Shown here one piece after another: positions 37,040 to 49,400 of a stretch of DNA of 64,000 bases. How positions within the stretch are numbered: the first letter of the stretch is position 1; every line of letters begins with the position of its first letter. This DNA comes from Schistosoma mansoni. Its lineage: Eukaryota; Platyhelminthes; Trematoda; Strigeidida; Schistosomatidae. The stretch covers positions 28,464,679 to 28,528,678 of the forward strand of contig NC_031495.1 of the NCBI RefSeq assembly GCF_000237925.1, written 5' to 3'. The notes below the pieces were generated by a model, which was given only the letters and a program-made list of their open reading frames with translations, made no database searches and was not told the DNA's origin. The translations under genes were made by a program, and so were the position numbers.

Positions 37040-40000
37040 GTAATCTTTCGGTTAATTATAGGTTCTTACTATTTTATCTACATATTTTGGTCTTCATTGA
37101 GTCCCCGATGTCACTTTATTCTCAGTGGACTGCATCAGAATTTCTATATCTGATACTGCAATGTGTTTTCTATCCACCCCCATGGTCCTTTCTCAATTTC
37201 CTCCCCAGACAGTAGTTGGTTTGCTCACTCACCTCCAGTAATAGGAATGGTTGATCATTAGACCAATTTGATCACTAAGAGTCGTTTCTCTGTGGCGATT
37301 CGATTTCCCTAAAATATCCACGGATAACGTTGATAATACTTGTTTTGATAAGAGATAGTAGCCGTTGACCAATCAGTGACTAAAGAGGCATCCCAACCTA
37401 AATTGCTTGATCATGGTTAAAAACGTTTGAAGCATTCGTCGGCTTAGTGTAACACACAATACTTTTTGACGGTTGCTAGTGATTGTGTACTTTGGTTTTC
37501 AAGTCTTAGTACTTTTGTCCTAGAATTTGTATCCGTGATTTCTCGCTAGTAATTTGCTGATAAATAAAGACACATGTGTAAGCTTATTTATGAGCACCAA
37601 TTAACAAATTCGTTTTAGAGGTAAAACATGACAAAATGAACTGCAGACACACCCACCCTTTACAAGTAATCTAACGCTAGAATAAGCTGTGGGTTGAAGT
37701 TGTTCAAGTGACTTTTCATGAGTCATTTAGAAGTAGAGTTGACGTATTCTTAAGGACTCAGAACAATATTTTATAATTTTCTAGTATCCCTTTGGCTTGC
37801 TCAATATATCTACATACCTATCCGAAAAAACCAGTGATACACCACTACTAGAAAAAGAAGCCTATTAAGTGGAAGCTTTTTCTATTTCGTCAGCAACCAC
37901 TCAAACCATTTGGGATCACTCATTGAGGACTTAACTTCAGTCGATTAGTATCACTATGTTTCATTCTTGAATCGTTTGCATCGTTTACAAAAAGCATGAT
38001 GACCTAAATGGTCTCGAAAATTCATTGAAATGAACTGCGAATAGCAGAGGACTTGAAGTATTGACCCTCATCCAGATGTGTAGTTAACTTAAAACTTCAA
38101 ATATTTGTTAGAAATGACTAAGGAGACTATCTTACTCCATATCCTCTATGCTTTTCCAAAATTAAGATAAGGATTCCTGGGAAAAATTAATCTGTTACTC
38201 AAAACAAACAGTTTAAAAACATTGAAGTTGTTTGAATTGTACGGAGTCAGTCGTCTACACTTCCTGTGGTAGCGGAAGCGCGCTCTCCTCCATTTTGCTG
38301 ATGATTCAGTTTAGATGATTGCGATTATGGGCGTTTCTAATTCTCCGGCCATGGGGAAAGAAAAGCACAAGTGCAGTAATAGGTTTCTACCTTTGCAGAG
38401 CTTTGTTTACGTTTCAGCTAGCGGTAACAAGTTGGGTACAGATAATCGTGATCACATGAGACATCCGCAGTAGCCGAATTAGTTTTGGGAGTTAATCCCG
38501 TCATTTACGTAAGTTACATAGGTTATTGATCACTGGTGTATTTTGCATCTAAGACTGGTACAACCCTCAATCGCTAGACGGAGTCAGTAGGTGAAAATCT
38601 TAGCTGTTGGGTGTTGTATAGTCTAATTAAAAATTCGGAATGTGCATTGTACTTACTACTAACTGGTATTGTTCGAAGATTGGAGTTGAAGTAACACGAT
38701 TGGTTTCGTTACTCGCCTTTCACTCCTGTTTAACATACAGATTAATTACCATTGTCCCTGTTTTATTAGGTGGGTCTTCCGAAGTGCCGGGTTGTCTAAT
38801 TATCAAACGTGTCGAGAGAATTGCATGAGTGAAGACGAAATAGCGTGCAAATCCCAAGATGAGACTTGGAAGTGGTTGGTTGGTTAACTAGTAACTCGGT
38901 TTTTGTAAATACTTGAATCTAGTTTCACAACTTCGGATGGTAGGAAACTTACTGTTGAGAATCTGTGCAACTGCACTTTAACTTAAGATACTTTTTACTA
39001 TTTCACGCTAAAAGCTTGTTTGGGTAATATCTGACCTGTTGACACTTCTAAAAATGTGGAGTAATAGCTAAAAGGCATCTAGCCAACGATTACTTTAGTA
39101 AATGTCTGACATTTTTGAGATTTGTCCCTTTAGATTGCGAGGTACTGCGCGCTACTTATTTAATTAACATCACATTTTCGCTTTTACCTGACATGAAGTC
39201 AGTAAACTCTCCAAGTGGGTGACGGTTAAAGTGTTGTTCACTTTTCTCCATGAATGTTGCCCGATAGTTGACAGCTAGAAATCGGTAGTATTTTTTGTAA
39301 GATGCGAATTTACTGTATGAGTTCGCTAACTGGCCAATCGCATGTCCCCTCGCACCGCTACAATACTGGGATTAAGGTAAAAACCAAGTTCAAGATCAGT
39401 TCCTTGATATGCAATGTCTAAGGTTTGAAAGCATTAGATGTGAAAGAGCCTGATGATACTAGTTATCAGGTCAACTTGCCGGTAGTTAAGATGTATGCTT
39501 GCACTTCACGGAAGTTTCATGCTACCCACTGGCTATTCTTTAAATAAAATATATTTCTATAGTGTAGCCTTCCCTACCATCATTCATGAAAGTCACTGTT
39601 TCTTAGTTTACGGACTATGCATAATCGACAAAGTAGCAAGATTCATAATATTCCACACATTAAAACTTACTGTTTTACTTTTGCTTCTTATTTGTAGAAC
39701 TAAACCTATAATCGGGGATATTATTACTCATGCGTACCTACACGCCTTGATGTGCAGAAGGATTCCAACTGCTTGTTCGAAGCTGCGACGGAAACATGGT
39801 TCTTATATGTGGTTACGCTCCAGTCAATCTGTATGATTTCCATTATTGAAAAGACATTCCGATCAATTTTTGCATATGTATAACATGCCACTAGTCCCAT
39901 TTTTGTTTGTTGTTAATATATCATTGAACCTCTATATTCTTTTTCCTGAAACAGATGGACGACACTTGTAACCATGTAAATTGGAACGGTTTTTTTTACT

Positions 40001-40368
40001 TGGCATTGATTTAAAGGTCAGCGATGTCTGAATCTTCACTTGTGGTTGATTTGTAAGTACTGTTTTCACAGTGACCTTTAACGAATTCCTCGGAAAATCT
40101 GAGTAATTTTTGAATTTAGGGTCGGATAGGTTTAAAATTCATGTAGTAAAGCTTTTTGTTTAAACATTTGATAGCGTGAAAATCATCTCGGTCATGCGGC
40201 TATCACTTCGTAAAGGAGCCTCGGGAAATTTTATTCCTGCTGAAAACGTGAGTTAACTACTTAGATGATCAGTCATGTTGATGCCTATCTCAGTATACCT
40301 GTTTATTCCTTAGATGTGATGGGGTTGCCCTCAAAGTATATTCGTGGCTCGCTTTAACGTTAAGCCTC
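37040..40368. other. Non-coding or intronic stretch with weak coding hints
   Basis: No gene can be supported. Two weak hints: an ATG frame from 38331 (MGVSNSPAMGKEKHKC), and an exon-like block from about 39697 after a strong pyrimidine tract and TTTGTAG (frames open in two registers). Neither matches a family I recognise. Base composition is less AT-rich than the left half of the window. Confidence 0.4.
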
Positions 40369-40662
40369 TCACGAGCAATTGTTACCTTCTGGGATGTTTT
40401 CCAACCAGGCAATAAATAAACAAATCAATAAAACGGTAAACATGACCCACTTTTTCCCATGTAACGTTAATGAAAATTTTCCCAGGCACATCGACCAGTA
40501 AATTATACACACTAACTCCACAAACTTTTTATTAATTTTATTATCTTCAGCATACAATTGTTCCTGAATATTAGGAGTGATGGTACCGTTCATTTGGAAG
40601 TCGTCCTCTCCTCCAATGTGTCCTGTAAGATTCTTAACTGTTATGTCTCTCTTCCTATTCAT
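40369..40662 (-). CDS. Hypothetical single-pass membrane protein or exon
   Basis: A 97-codon frame starting at ATG: a polar N-terminal half with MNRKRDITVKNL, an acidic patch (GGEDDFQMNGT) and QLYAEDNKINKKF, then a hydrophobic helix KWVMFTVLLICLFIAWL near residues 70-86, ending IPEGNNCS. A possible splice donor (GAAG/GTAACA) lies just before the stop, so the frame may be an exon of a longer gene. Composition looks coding rather than AT-random. I do not recognise the family. Confidence 0.35.
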   Translation of the reverse strand: MNRKRDITVKNLTGHIGGEDDFQMNGTITPNIQEQLYAEDNKINKKFVELVCIIYWSMCLGKFSLTLHGKKWVMFTVLLICLFIAWLENIPEGNNCS

Positions 40663-42029
40663 AGTTTATTTTATGAGTTCCGTTGGGTAACATACCTTCA
40701 CACTAATCTCGACAACTAAATTTCTCAACGCAAGAACGTGAGTGACTGTAAGACTGATACCACGTGCTCAGTCCTCGGGGGACCCTCATCCAGTCACAAT
40801 GTAGGATCAATTATCGAATAGCGTTAAGTTTAACCGATGTCAGATATTACTATCTCAAAGTGTTCAGTCGTTCACGTTCACTTTGTGATTAAAGGAGCAC
40901 CTAAGGGAAGTACCTAGTTTATCTCAGGTCTTATCTGCTCTGGTTGTTGACTTGTGAACAAAACTTGATGCGACGGCCTCCACGTTTCTGTAAGCTTATT
41001 TAGGCATGTTGAAACCCGTAAGTTTTTTCGTTGGTGTAGAACCTGCACAAGTTACTGTCGATCTTGAATTCCAATATCACCATACATCCCTTTGTACTGT
41101 TTTTCTAAACCCTATCCTTGGAGTCCAGTCTTGTAATCATTGATCTGGTTCCTTATATTTGTTTCATGTTAACCGGTTATGACGGCGAATGCGTTGTACT
41201 TCGTTTGTATTTGGATATTTGGCTGACTGAATGGCTTATAGTCAGCGAGTCTGTCGCTTATTAAGGTTTTCTGGTCTCCGTGGAACTATCCTGTCATTCA
41301 TGGAACGAAACCACTTATACTCGTTTAAACTAGGAAGCAAGTCTTAAAGCCGTTATGGTAGTATGTATTCTTTTAACATAAGTGGTGACCTCGTGCTGTC
41401 TGAAACTTGTAGATGCTGCATCTTGAATGGCTATCTCCGAGTGACTTCTAAATTTGCGGGTTTTTAATGCTCAAGTATCCGGCTGGTGAACAGAGTTCTA
41501 ATGCAGAGTGCAGAAAATTGTTTGTTAGCGCTTGCTTGTCAGATGATTTCTAATGAAATTTCAGTTAATAGTGAAGATAATGATGAGCTTCATGATCAGA
41601 TGTATAATAAATGACCGCTGTTTTGTGATATTGGGATAGAGGGTCGACATTGCAATGCTCTATCTTTCACAGTTAAGTAAAATTTACTATTCTGAAGTTC
41701 TTTGTACCACAAAGCTTAATGTAATCAAATAGATATCTGCATCCACGTGCCAGCAAATATTTTGGACAGCTGTCAAACAAGATTCTTCTGACTGACACTT
41801 AACTGACTATTTGGTATCAAAAATATCCGAGTAAGAATTACTAGTTAGGACAGCATACACTACATACTGCGTTTAGAGTTGACCAAAGATAAGCAGAACC
41901 GCAATAAATTTTTATACGTACTAGTTTATTAGCTAAATCATAGTGGGGGATTGTAAAAAAGCTCGAAGACAGTGGACTGGCCAGCTATTGTAATTGTGGT
42001 AGTGCACAAGACACAAGCTGAATACAAAT
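40663..42029. other. Non-coding stretch
   Basis: A 39-codon ATG frame near 41005 (MLKPVSFFVGVEPAQ) reads like protein but cannot be assigned. Nothing else was seen. The 3' end of the LINE begins near 42030. Confidence 0.4.
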
Positions 42030-45000
42030 ATCAGTCAGTCACAACGTAGAACTTCGTACGTACGTACATCAGTTCGAGTTGCCATACCACATTAGCACAG
42101 AGATGCAGTTGTCCATTCAAATCCCATAGTGGTAGAAGTAGTAGGAGTATAATCAGAAATCCAAAAGATTAGGGTTTGAAGAAATTATTGAAGGAGTATA
42201 ATACAGTGAAATAAATTTGGAAACAGAAAAAGATAAAGACATGAGGAATTCAGAAGATTAGAATTTGGTAGAACACAAAGAGTGGATGCACCTTCGCCAT
42301 TGCAAACGATTTTGAGCCATGTCATTCAAGGTCTCTAACCATCGATTGCTATCATCTCGCGAATCCCAACCAGGTAGTCTACACCTACCAACATGGCCCA
42401 GTCCACTTGTCAGTGACTTCATTGATTTGTGCCACGTTTTGGTCTGGCCACCCCTAGCTTTCTTCCAACCTGCTCCTACACCATGAAACATTGCACGTCG
42501 GGGCAGTCGGTGGTCGGGCATACGTAACACATGTCCCAGCCATCTCAACTGATGAAGTTTCACTACTTCAATCGATTTGCCATCCCTACCTAGTACTCGT
42601 TTCCTAACAACTGCATTACTTACCCGGTGGTCCCAGGATATACGAGCAATGCTTCGAAGACACCTATGATCGAACACTAGTAGTCTACGAATATCCTCTA
42701 CTCTTATTGGCCATGTTTCACTGCCATAAAGTAGGACGGAGCGAACTGCTGCACAGTAAACCCGTCCTTTGGTTGCTAGACGGATATCTCGCCTACGCCA
42801 TAAATGACGCAAGTTGGCGAAAGCTAGACGAGCCTTCTGTATCCGTGCTGAGATTTCGTCACACACCAGACCACAAGGGTTGATGAGACTCCCAAGATAA
42901 GTGAAGCTGTCAACACGCTCAACTACTTCACTCCCTATCATTAGTTCAGGTGTCGCTGCAACCCAATCCTGAAGTAACATTTTGCACTTCGAGGGAGAGA
43001 ATCGCATCCCGAACATGCCTGCATAGTTGCTTATAGTGGTCCGAAGACTCTGCATGTTGTCAGCGTCTTCACCGAGTAAAACTATGTCGTCGGCGTATTC
43101 TAAGTCAACAAGTGAGCCTCCCGGTAAAAGTTCAACTCCTGGAGATTGAGATGATGAAAGTGCTATCTCTAAAAGTATGTCAATGACAAAGTTAAACAAG
43201 AATGGGGAGAGTGGACAGCCCTGACGAACGCCACTTGAGGTAATCAGTTCTGATGACAGTTCGCCATAGGCTCTAACTCGACCAGTTGTGTTCGAGTAGG
43301 GAGCCTTTATGAGGTTAATGTACTTCTTTGGTACTCCTTTCAGTGACAAACACTGCCATAGAACCTCACGATCAACGGAGTCAAATGCCGCCTTAAGGTC
43401 AAGAAATACTACTATTGTGGGACGTCTGAATTTGTGTCTATGTTCTAGGACCTGACGTAGGGTGAATATCTGGTCTATGCAACCACGTCCAGGTCGAAAA
43501 CCAGCCTGGTTTTCTCTAGTCTGCTCTTCACGAGCTTTGGTTAGGCGACCTAGTATTATTGAAGCTAATATTTTAGACACTATATTAGTCAAACTGATCC
43601 CTCTGTGATTGTCACAGGAGGACTTTTGTCCTTTCTTATAGACTGGCACAATCAGTGATTGGGACCAGTCAGATGGAATTACGTCCAGTTCCCAGATTCT
43701 ACCTAAGACCTCAGTCAATCTCGTTGCTAGTACTGGACCACCATCCTTAAAAATCTCAGGGGTCAACCTGTCAGGGCCTGCTGCTCTCCCTCGCCTCAGA
43801 TTTCCTATAGCTTTTTCAACCTCGCAGAGGGTTGGAGGACTTACATCAATTTGCCATTCAGGACGACTGGGGATCGTGGGTAATTGAAGTGTGGCTGAAG
43901 GCCAGTTGAACTGATCCCTAAAGTGTTCTGCCCATCGATCCAATCTCCTGGATTGAGAATGAATAATATGTCCATCTTTATCTGAGATGGTTTCACTGAT
44001 ATTGGGGTTCCTAATACCGGTTTCATTAACGAGTCTGAATAGCTGCCTACTGTTACCTATTGCCGCTGCCTTTTCCATCTCTCTTGCTTTCGCTACCCAC
44101 CACTGTTCACGATCATTACGTAGGCTTCTTATAAGCCTGCGCTTAAGTTGACTCCGCTCTTCGTTATGTTCAGAGCCAGGTGGGATGGGTTTACGAGCAT
44201 CTATCAGTGCGGTAGATGCAGCCGAGATCCATGGTTTCTCCCTAACGTTATGGTTTACCTTACTAGCGGATATCACTGCTGTTTCCACAGCTTTTCGGAT
44301 GTCATTCCACGCTGCCTCGGGGTGGACACAACTTACATGGCTGCCTAACTGTTTTTCTAGTTGTTCCTGAAATATATTCTTAGCTTGCCTATCATTAAGT
44401 AGAACCCTTAGAGGCTTCCCTGCAGTGTCTTTCCTACGACCAGTAAGACGCAGACAGATACGTGCTCGCACTAGAGCATGATCTGAATCTAAACATGTGC
44501 CCCAGAATGAGCGACAGTCTTCTATTGAGCCCCTCCATCGGTGGCTGATAGCGATGTGATCTAATTGGGTCCAACGTTGGGACGAATTCGGGGGTCGCCA
44601 TGTCAAAAGATGTTTTTCCTTATGCTTAAAGTTAGTATTTGCAAGAAATAGGCGGTTATCTGAGCATAGCTGCAACAGACGGTCGCCATTATCTGTTCTT
44701 TTCGCCATGACACCATAAGATCCACCCAGGTGTCTTTCCCTTCCACTTAGTTTACCTACTTGAGCATTAAAGTCATCTGCTACTATTACTACATCAGAAC
44801 GCCTAGCTTTTTGGAGAAGGTCAGAAAGTTTCCTGTAGAACTCATCTTTTATATCGTCTGAGCTGCAGTCAGTGGGAGAGTAGGCAGAGACGACGAAGAG
44901 GCAACGACGAGTTTCCCTATCTTTCCGGGTCCTTACTGATCCGTTTAATCGGACAGCGCATACACGACTGTCTACTGGGATCCAGTCTAAAAGAGCTAGT

Positions 45001-45965
45001 TCTGCCCTAGGACTTAATGCTATACCTACTCCAGCGAGGCCACGGGAAGTAGCATCAGGGCTTCCAGATACACGAAGCGTGTATCGAGATGAATCTTTAT
45101 TTTGATTAGGTGCGGTCAAATGAATGACACTACTCGGATCTTGTATGCGAGTTTCGGAGACGCAGTACACATCGATGGTGTAAGATTCTAGAGTCCTAGC
45201 TAAGGAAGCCTGTTGTCCTATTTGGCACAATGTTCGGACATTAAAAGTTCCTACATGTAGTTTAGAGCGTGGTTTCAGGAGACCAGGAATAACGTTCCGT
45301 GTACTTGAATCGTTTGCCCTAGCGGTGTGAGGTGATAAAAGGACGTGGGAAGGATTAGTCGTGGAGATAAGAGAGTTATTAGGAGGTGTAGGAAGGATTT
45401 GAAAGTGACCAACTTGGTCTCGTGTGCAGTTAAGGGTATGAGGGCTAGTATCACTTCCCGGCTGCCCACACCGTGGAAGGGTATTTCTTGAGGGACCTGA
45501 AAAAGAAGTTGGATTAGTGTTGGTCTTAACGACCTGGGAGCGTGACCGCAGTGCCCAAGGGACAACTGCTTGAGGCCGGTCACGCACGGCCTTTTTGTGG
45601 GGGATTTTTGACGTGTTAGCTCTGCTCTTCAAAAGTCCTTACCGCCGGAGACGGAAATCCGTGGGATAAGGCGAGGTGTGCATTTTTAGGGTCGACCTTT
45701 TCTAACCCCACCCCTCCTTGTGGGAAGGCAGCATCGCTGTCATGCTGGTTGTCTGAAGGAAACACCTTACTGCTTTCACACCTCTGTACAGTCAGCGGTA
45801 CGACTTCGCCTTCGGACCTTGGGATTGCTGCTTTTAGTCTCACCGCTCTTCAACCGACCTGTCTGGCATGGTAGGACCTTGAGGAACGATTGTTCCAGCC
45901 AGCATAGCTCGATCGGATCATCACGATAGGCAAGCCCGACCACCACGTCAAGGTAGCAGCAACGG
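42030..45965 (-). mobile_element. RTE-clade LINE, apparently full length
   Basis: About 3.9 kb on the minus strand. The 5' part holds a GC-richer leader (TTGACGTGGTGGTCGGGC near 45.95 kb), then one long coding frame, then a 3' UTR ending near GTCACAACGTAG at 42.04 kb. The ends are set by comparing the 3' UTR with two other copies in this window (55.46 and 59.56 kb), which share a CAACTTGGACC-type segment and the ACGTTGTAGCTGACTGACTGA-type end. It sits 0.5 kb from the left edge of the tandem array. Confidence 0.8.
42258..45632 (-). CDS. RTE LINE endonuclease / reverse transcriptase (uninterrupted)
   Basis: An open frame of 1,124 codons makes the element's retrotransposition enzyme. The N-terminal AP-like endonuclease has GTFNVRTLCQIGQ (residues 128-140), CVSETRI with the catalytic Glu (near 160), DDFNAQVG and SDHALVRA (near 382). 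The reverse transcriptase has RGRAAGPDRLTPE, NHRGISLTNI, LDLKAAFDSVDR, GVRQGCPLSPFLFN and YADDIVLL (near 846). The C-terminal RTE tail has HRCLRSIARISWDHR, LRWLGHVLRMP and RRCIHSL. All catalytic motifs are intact, so it may be active. The frame opens right after a stop and has no ATG before the endonuclease; the first codon taken here is TTG. A short overlapping frame lies just upstream at 45616-45843, also without ATG, in the position of the tiny ORF1 of RTE elements. Confidence 0.88.
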   Translation of the reverse strand: MKSRANTSKIPHKKAVRDRPQAVVPWALRSRSQVVKTNTNPTSFSGPSRNTLPRCGQPGSDTSPHTLNCTRDQVGHFQILPTPPNNSLISTTNPSHVLLSPHTARANDSSTRNVIPGLLKPRSKLHVGTFNVRTLCQIGQQASLARTLESYTIDVYCVSETRIQDPSSVIHLTAPNQNKDSSRYTLRVSGSPDATSRGLAGVGIALSPRAELALLDWIPVDSRVCAVRLNGSVRTRKDRETRRCLFVVSAYSPTDCSSDDIKDEFYRKLSDLLQKARRSDVVIVADDFNAQVGKLSGRERHLGGSYGVMAKRTDNGDRLLQLCSDNRLFLANTNFKHKEKHLLTWRPPNSSQRWTQLDHIAISHRWRGSIEDCRSFWGTCLDSDHALVRARICLRLTGRRKDTAGKPLRVLLNDRQAKNIFQEQLEKQLGSHVSCVHPEAAWNDIRKAVETAVISASKVNHNVREKPWISAASTALIDARKPIPPGSEHNEERSQLKRRLIRSLRNDREQWWVAKAREMEKAAAIGNSRQLFRLVNETGIRNPNISETISDKDGHIIHSQSRRLDRWAEHFRDQFNWPSATLQLPTIPSRPEWQIDVSPPTLCEVEKAIGNLRRGRAAGPDRLTPEIFKDGGPVLATRLTEVLGRIWELDVIPSDWSQSLIVPVYKKGQKSSCDNHRGISLTNIVSKILASIILGRLTKAREEQTRENQAGFRPGRGCIDQIFTLRQVLEHRHKFRRPTIVVFLDLKAAFDSVDREVLWQCLSLKGVPKKYINLIKAPYSNTTGRVRAYGELSSELITSSGVRQGCPLSPFLFNFVIDILLEIALSSSQSPGVELLPGGSLVDLEYADDIVLLGEDADNMQSLRTTISNYAGMFGMRFSPSKCKMLLQDWVAATPELMIGSEVVERVDSFTYLGSLINPCGLVCDEISARIQKARLAFANLRHLWRRRDIRLATKGRVYCAAVRSVLLYGSETWPIRVEDIRRLLVFDHRCLRSIARISWDHRVSNAVVRKRVLGRDGKSIEVVKLHQLRWLGHVLRMPDHRLPRRAMFHGVGAGWKKARGGQTKTWHKSMKSLTSGLGHVGRCRLPGWDSRDDSNRWLETLNDMAQNRLQWRRCIHSLCSTKF

Positions 45966-46477
45966 TCGGGGAATACAAATATAACATTGCTAGTTTCTCC
46001 TGATGTAAATTCAAACACCAGAAAGACTAACACAAAAGTTTGCGCGTGATATTACTAAGTTTCACATCTAAACAAAAGGAAAATAACGAAATGATGACAA
46101 GAAAACATGGATTTGTACGTGTGAAACATATGCGGTCGAGTTAATGGACACGATCAATGTCACAGAAAACACCATAACCCAAAATATATGAAAAGGGAAC
46201 AAGAAGAGCTACCGATTTGATGGGATGATAAACATATCAGTGAGCGAAATAAATTTCAGTGAGAAGGACATAATAGGCTAGTTGCGAGCAATTATATATT
46301 CGAAGAATAAAAACCACTGAATAACAAACAAAATAATCGTACAAGAAAGTTAAATGAATGACAGTCAAATATTAACGAACGATGAAAAACAATTAATAGA
46401 AAAGAGAAGAAGGATATGGAAAACCAACGAAGGAAATAAACCTATTTCTAAATGCATTTGGCCTTCGAGATGACAGA
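45966..46477. other. Unique flank left of the tandem array
   Basis: AT-rich, no coding signal. It joins the 750-bp array at about 46478. Confidence 0.6.
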
Positions 46478-49400
46478 TGTAGGGTGGTGGTTGCCTGAGT
46501 GTTTATTTCTCGTTTTAGATTAGTGTGAATTAATTGTATTATAGACGCTTGTATTGGTTGGAAGAATGTGCTTCCTGCGGATAGGATTCGTTGAATTTGG
46601 AAATGAATTTTGAGTTGGTGATGGTAGTGTTAGTGGTGGGTAACTGAGTGACTAGTTAGTATATTGTTGTTTATTGTTAACTATGCAAATGTGTGGTTAT
46701 TTCTTTCCTGTGATAGAGTTAGTGGACAAGGCGAGCTGTGGATGATAGGTGATGAATTTGCAATGAACAATGATGGAATCACTAGTCTCTGTGATGATTG
46801 TAGGAATGTAGATGTTTGTTGTATTTGAGGAGAAGGTGTTGTGATCAGTGTACGACCAGTAGTGGATCAACAAGTAAGCTTTGAGACATGTTAATGCTTT
46901 GACAGGAGAACTGAAGTCTTTGGGTTTGTGGACTGTGAGTGAGTGTGTGAGTAATTAAGTAAGTGAGTAAGTAAGTGAGTGCCTATATGAATGGGTATTG
47001 TGGAATGTTTTCTCTCTGTGTATATTTCCACTAGTGAGATTTAGGTTTTCATGTGGATAGTGAGTGTTGGGTATTGTGATGATCACGGAGAAATGGAAGG
47101 AGTAGGCGTAGAATTATGGTGTTTGGTGTACAGGTATGTATTTCTGTGTGTTATGCCGCGAAAGAATCAATCAGGTATGTCACAAATGTTGACGCGTAAT
47201 AATATAATAGATGATGATATTAATTATTGTAGGGTGTTAGTTGCCTGAGTGTTTATTTCTCGTTTTAGATTAGTGTGAATTAATTGTATTATAGACGCTT
47301 GTATTGGTTGGAAGAATGTGCTTCCTGCGGATAGGATTCGTTGAATTTGGAAATGAATTTTGAGTTGGTGATGGTAGTGTTAGTGGTGGGTAACTGAGTG
47401 ACTAGTTAGTATATTGTTGTTTATTGTTAACTATGCAAATGTGTGGTTATTTCTTTCCTGTGATAGAGTTAGTGGACAAGGCGAGCTGTGGATGATAGGT
47501 GATGAATTTGCAATGAACAATGATGGAATCACTAGTCTCTGTGATGATTGTAGGAATGTAGATGTTTGTTGTATTTGAGGAGAAGGTGTTGTGATCAGTG
47601 TACGACCAGTAGTGGATCAACAAGTAAGCTTTGAGACATGTTAATGCTTTGACAGGAGAACTGAAGTCTTTGGGTTTGTGGACTGTGAGTGAGTGTGTGA
47701 GTAATTAAGTAAGTGAGTAAGTAAGTGAGTGCCTATATGAATGGGTATTGTGGAATGTTTTCTCTCTGTGTATATTTCCACTAGTGAGATTTAGGTTTTC
47801 ATGTGGATAGTGAGTGTTGGGTATTGTGATGATCACGGAGAAATGGAAGGAGTAGGCGTAGAATTATGGTGTTTGGTGTACAGGTATGTATTTCTGTGTG
47901 TTATGCCGCGAAAGAATCAATCAGGTATGTCACAAATGTTGACGCGTAATAATATAATAGATGATGATATTAATTATTGTAGGGTGTTAGTTGCCTGAGT
48001 GTTTATTTCTCGTTTTAGATTAGTGTGAATTAATTGTATTATAGACGCTTGTATTGGTTGGAAGAATGTGCTTCCTGCGGATAGGATTCGTTGAATTTGG
48101 AAATGAATTTTGAGTTGGTGATGGTAGTGTTAGTGGTGGGTAACTGAGTGACTAGTTAGTATATTGTTGTTTATTGTTAACTATGCAAATGTGTGGTTAT
48201 TTCTTTCCTGTGATAGAGTTAGTGGACAAGGCGAGCTGTGGATGATAGGTGATGAATTTGCAATGAACAATGATGGAATCACTAGTCTCTGTGATGATTG
48301 TAGGAATGTAGATGTTTGTTGTATTTGAGGAGAAGGTGTTGTGATCAGTGTACGACCAGTAGTGGATCAACAAGTAAGCTTTGAGACATGTTAATGCTTT
48401 GACAGGAGAACTGAAGTCTTTGGGTTTGTGGACTGTGAGTGAGTGTGTGAGTAATTAAGTAAGTGAGTAAGTAAGTGAGTGCCTATATGAATGGGTATTG
48501 TGGAATGTTTTCTCTCTGTGTATATTTCCACTAGTGAGATTTAGGTTTTCATGTGGATAGTGAGTGTTGGGTATTGTGATGATCACGGAGAAATGGAAGG
48601 AGTAGGCGTAGAATTATGGTGTTTGGTGTACAGGTATGTATTTCTGTGTGTTATGCCGCGAAAGAATCAATCAGGTATGTCACAAATGTTGACGCGTAAT
48701 AATATAATAGATGATGATATTAATTATTGTAGGGTGTTAGTTGCCTGAGTGTTTATTTCTCGTTTTAGATTAGTGTGAATTAATTGTATTATAGACGCTT
48801 GTATTGGTTGGAAGAATGTGCTTCCTGCGGATAGGATTCGTTGAATTTGGAAATGAATTTTGAGTTGGTGATGGTAGTGTTAGTGGTGGGTAACTGAGTG
48901 ACTAGTTAGTATATTGTTGTTTATTGTTAACTATGCAAATGTGTGGTTATTTCTTTCCTGTGATAGAGTTAGTGGACAAGGCGAGCTGTGGATGATAGGT
49001 GATGAATTTGCAATGAACAATGATGGAATCACTAGTCTCTGTGATGATTGTAGGAATGTAGATGTTTGTTGTATTTGAGGAGAAGGTGTTGTGATCAGTG
49101 TACGACCAGTAGTGGATCAACAAGTAAGCTTTGAGACATGTTAATGCTTTGACAGGAGAACTGAAGTCTTTGGGTTTGTGGACTGTGAGTGAGTGTGTGA
49201 GTAATTAAGTAAGTGAGTAAGTAAGTGAGTGCCTATATGAATGGGTATTGTGGAATGTTTTCTCTCTGTGTATATTTCCACTAGTGAGATTTAGGTTTTC
49301 ATGTGGATAGTGAGTGTTGGGTATTGTGATGATCACGGAGAAATGGAAGGAGTAGGCGTAGAATTATGGTGTTTGGTGTACAGGTATGTATTTCTGTGTG

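Noticed and set aside
40369-40662. Assignment as nuclear envelope phosphatase regulatory subunit 1 (CNEP1R1)
   Set aside because: Only a loose similarity around the single helix; key residues of that family are not matched.
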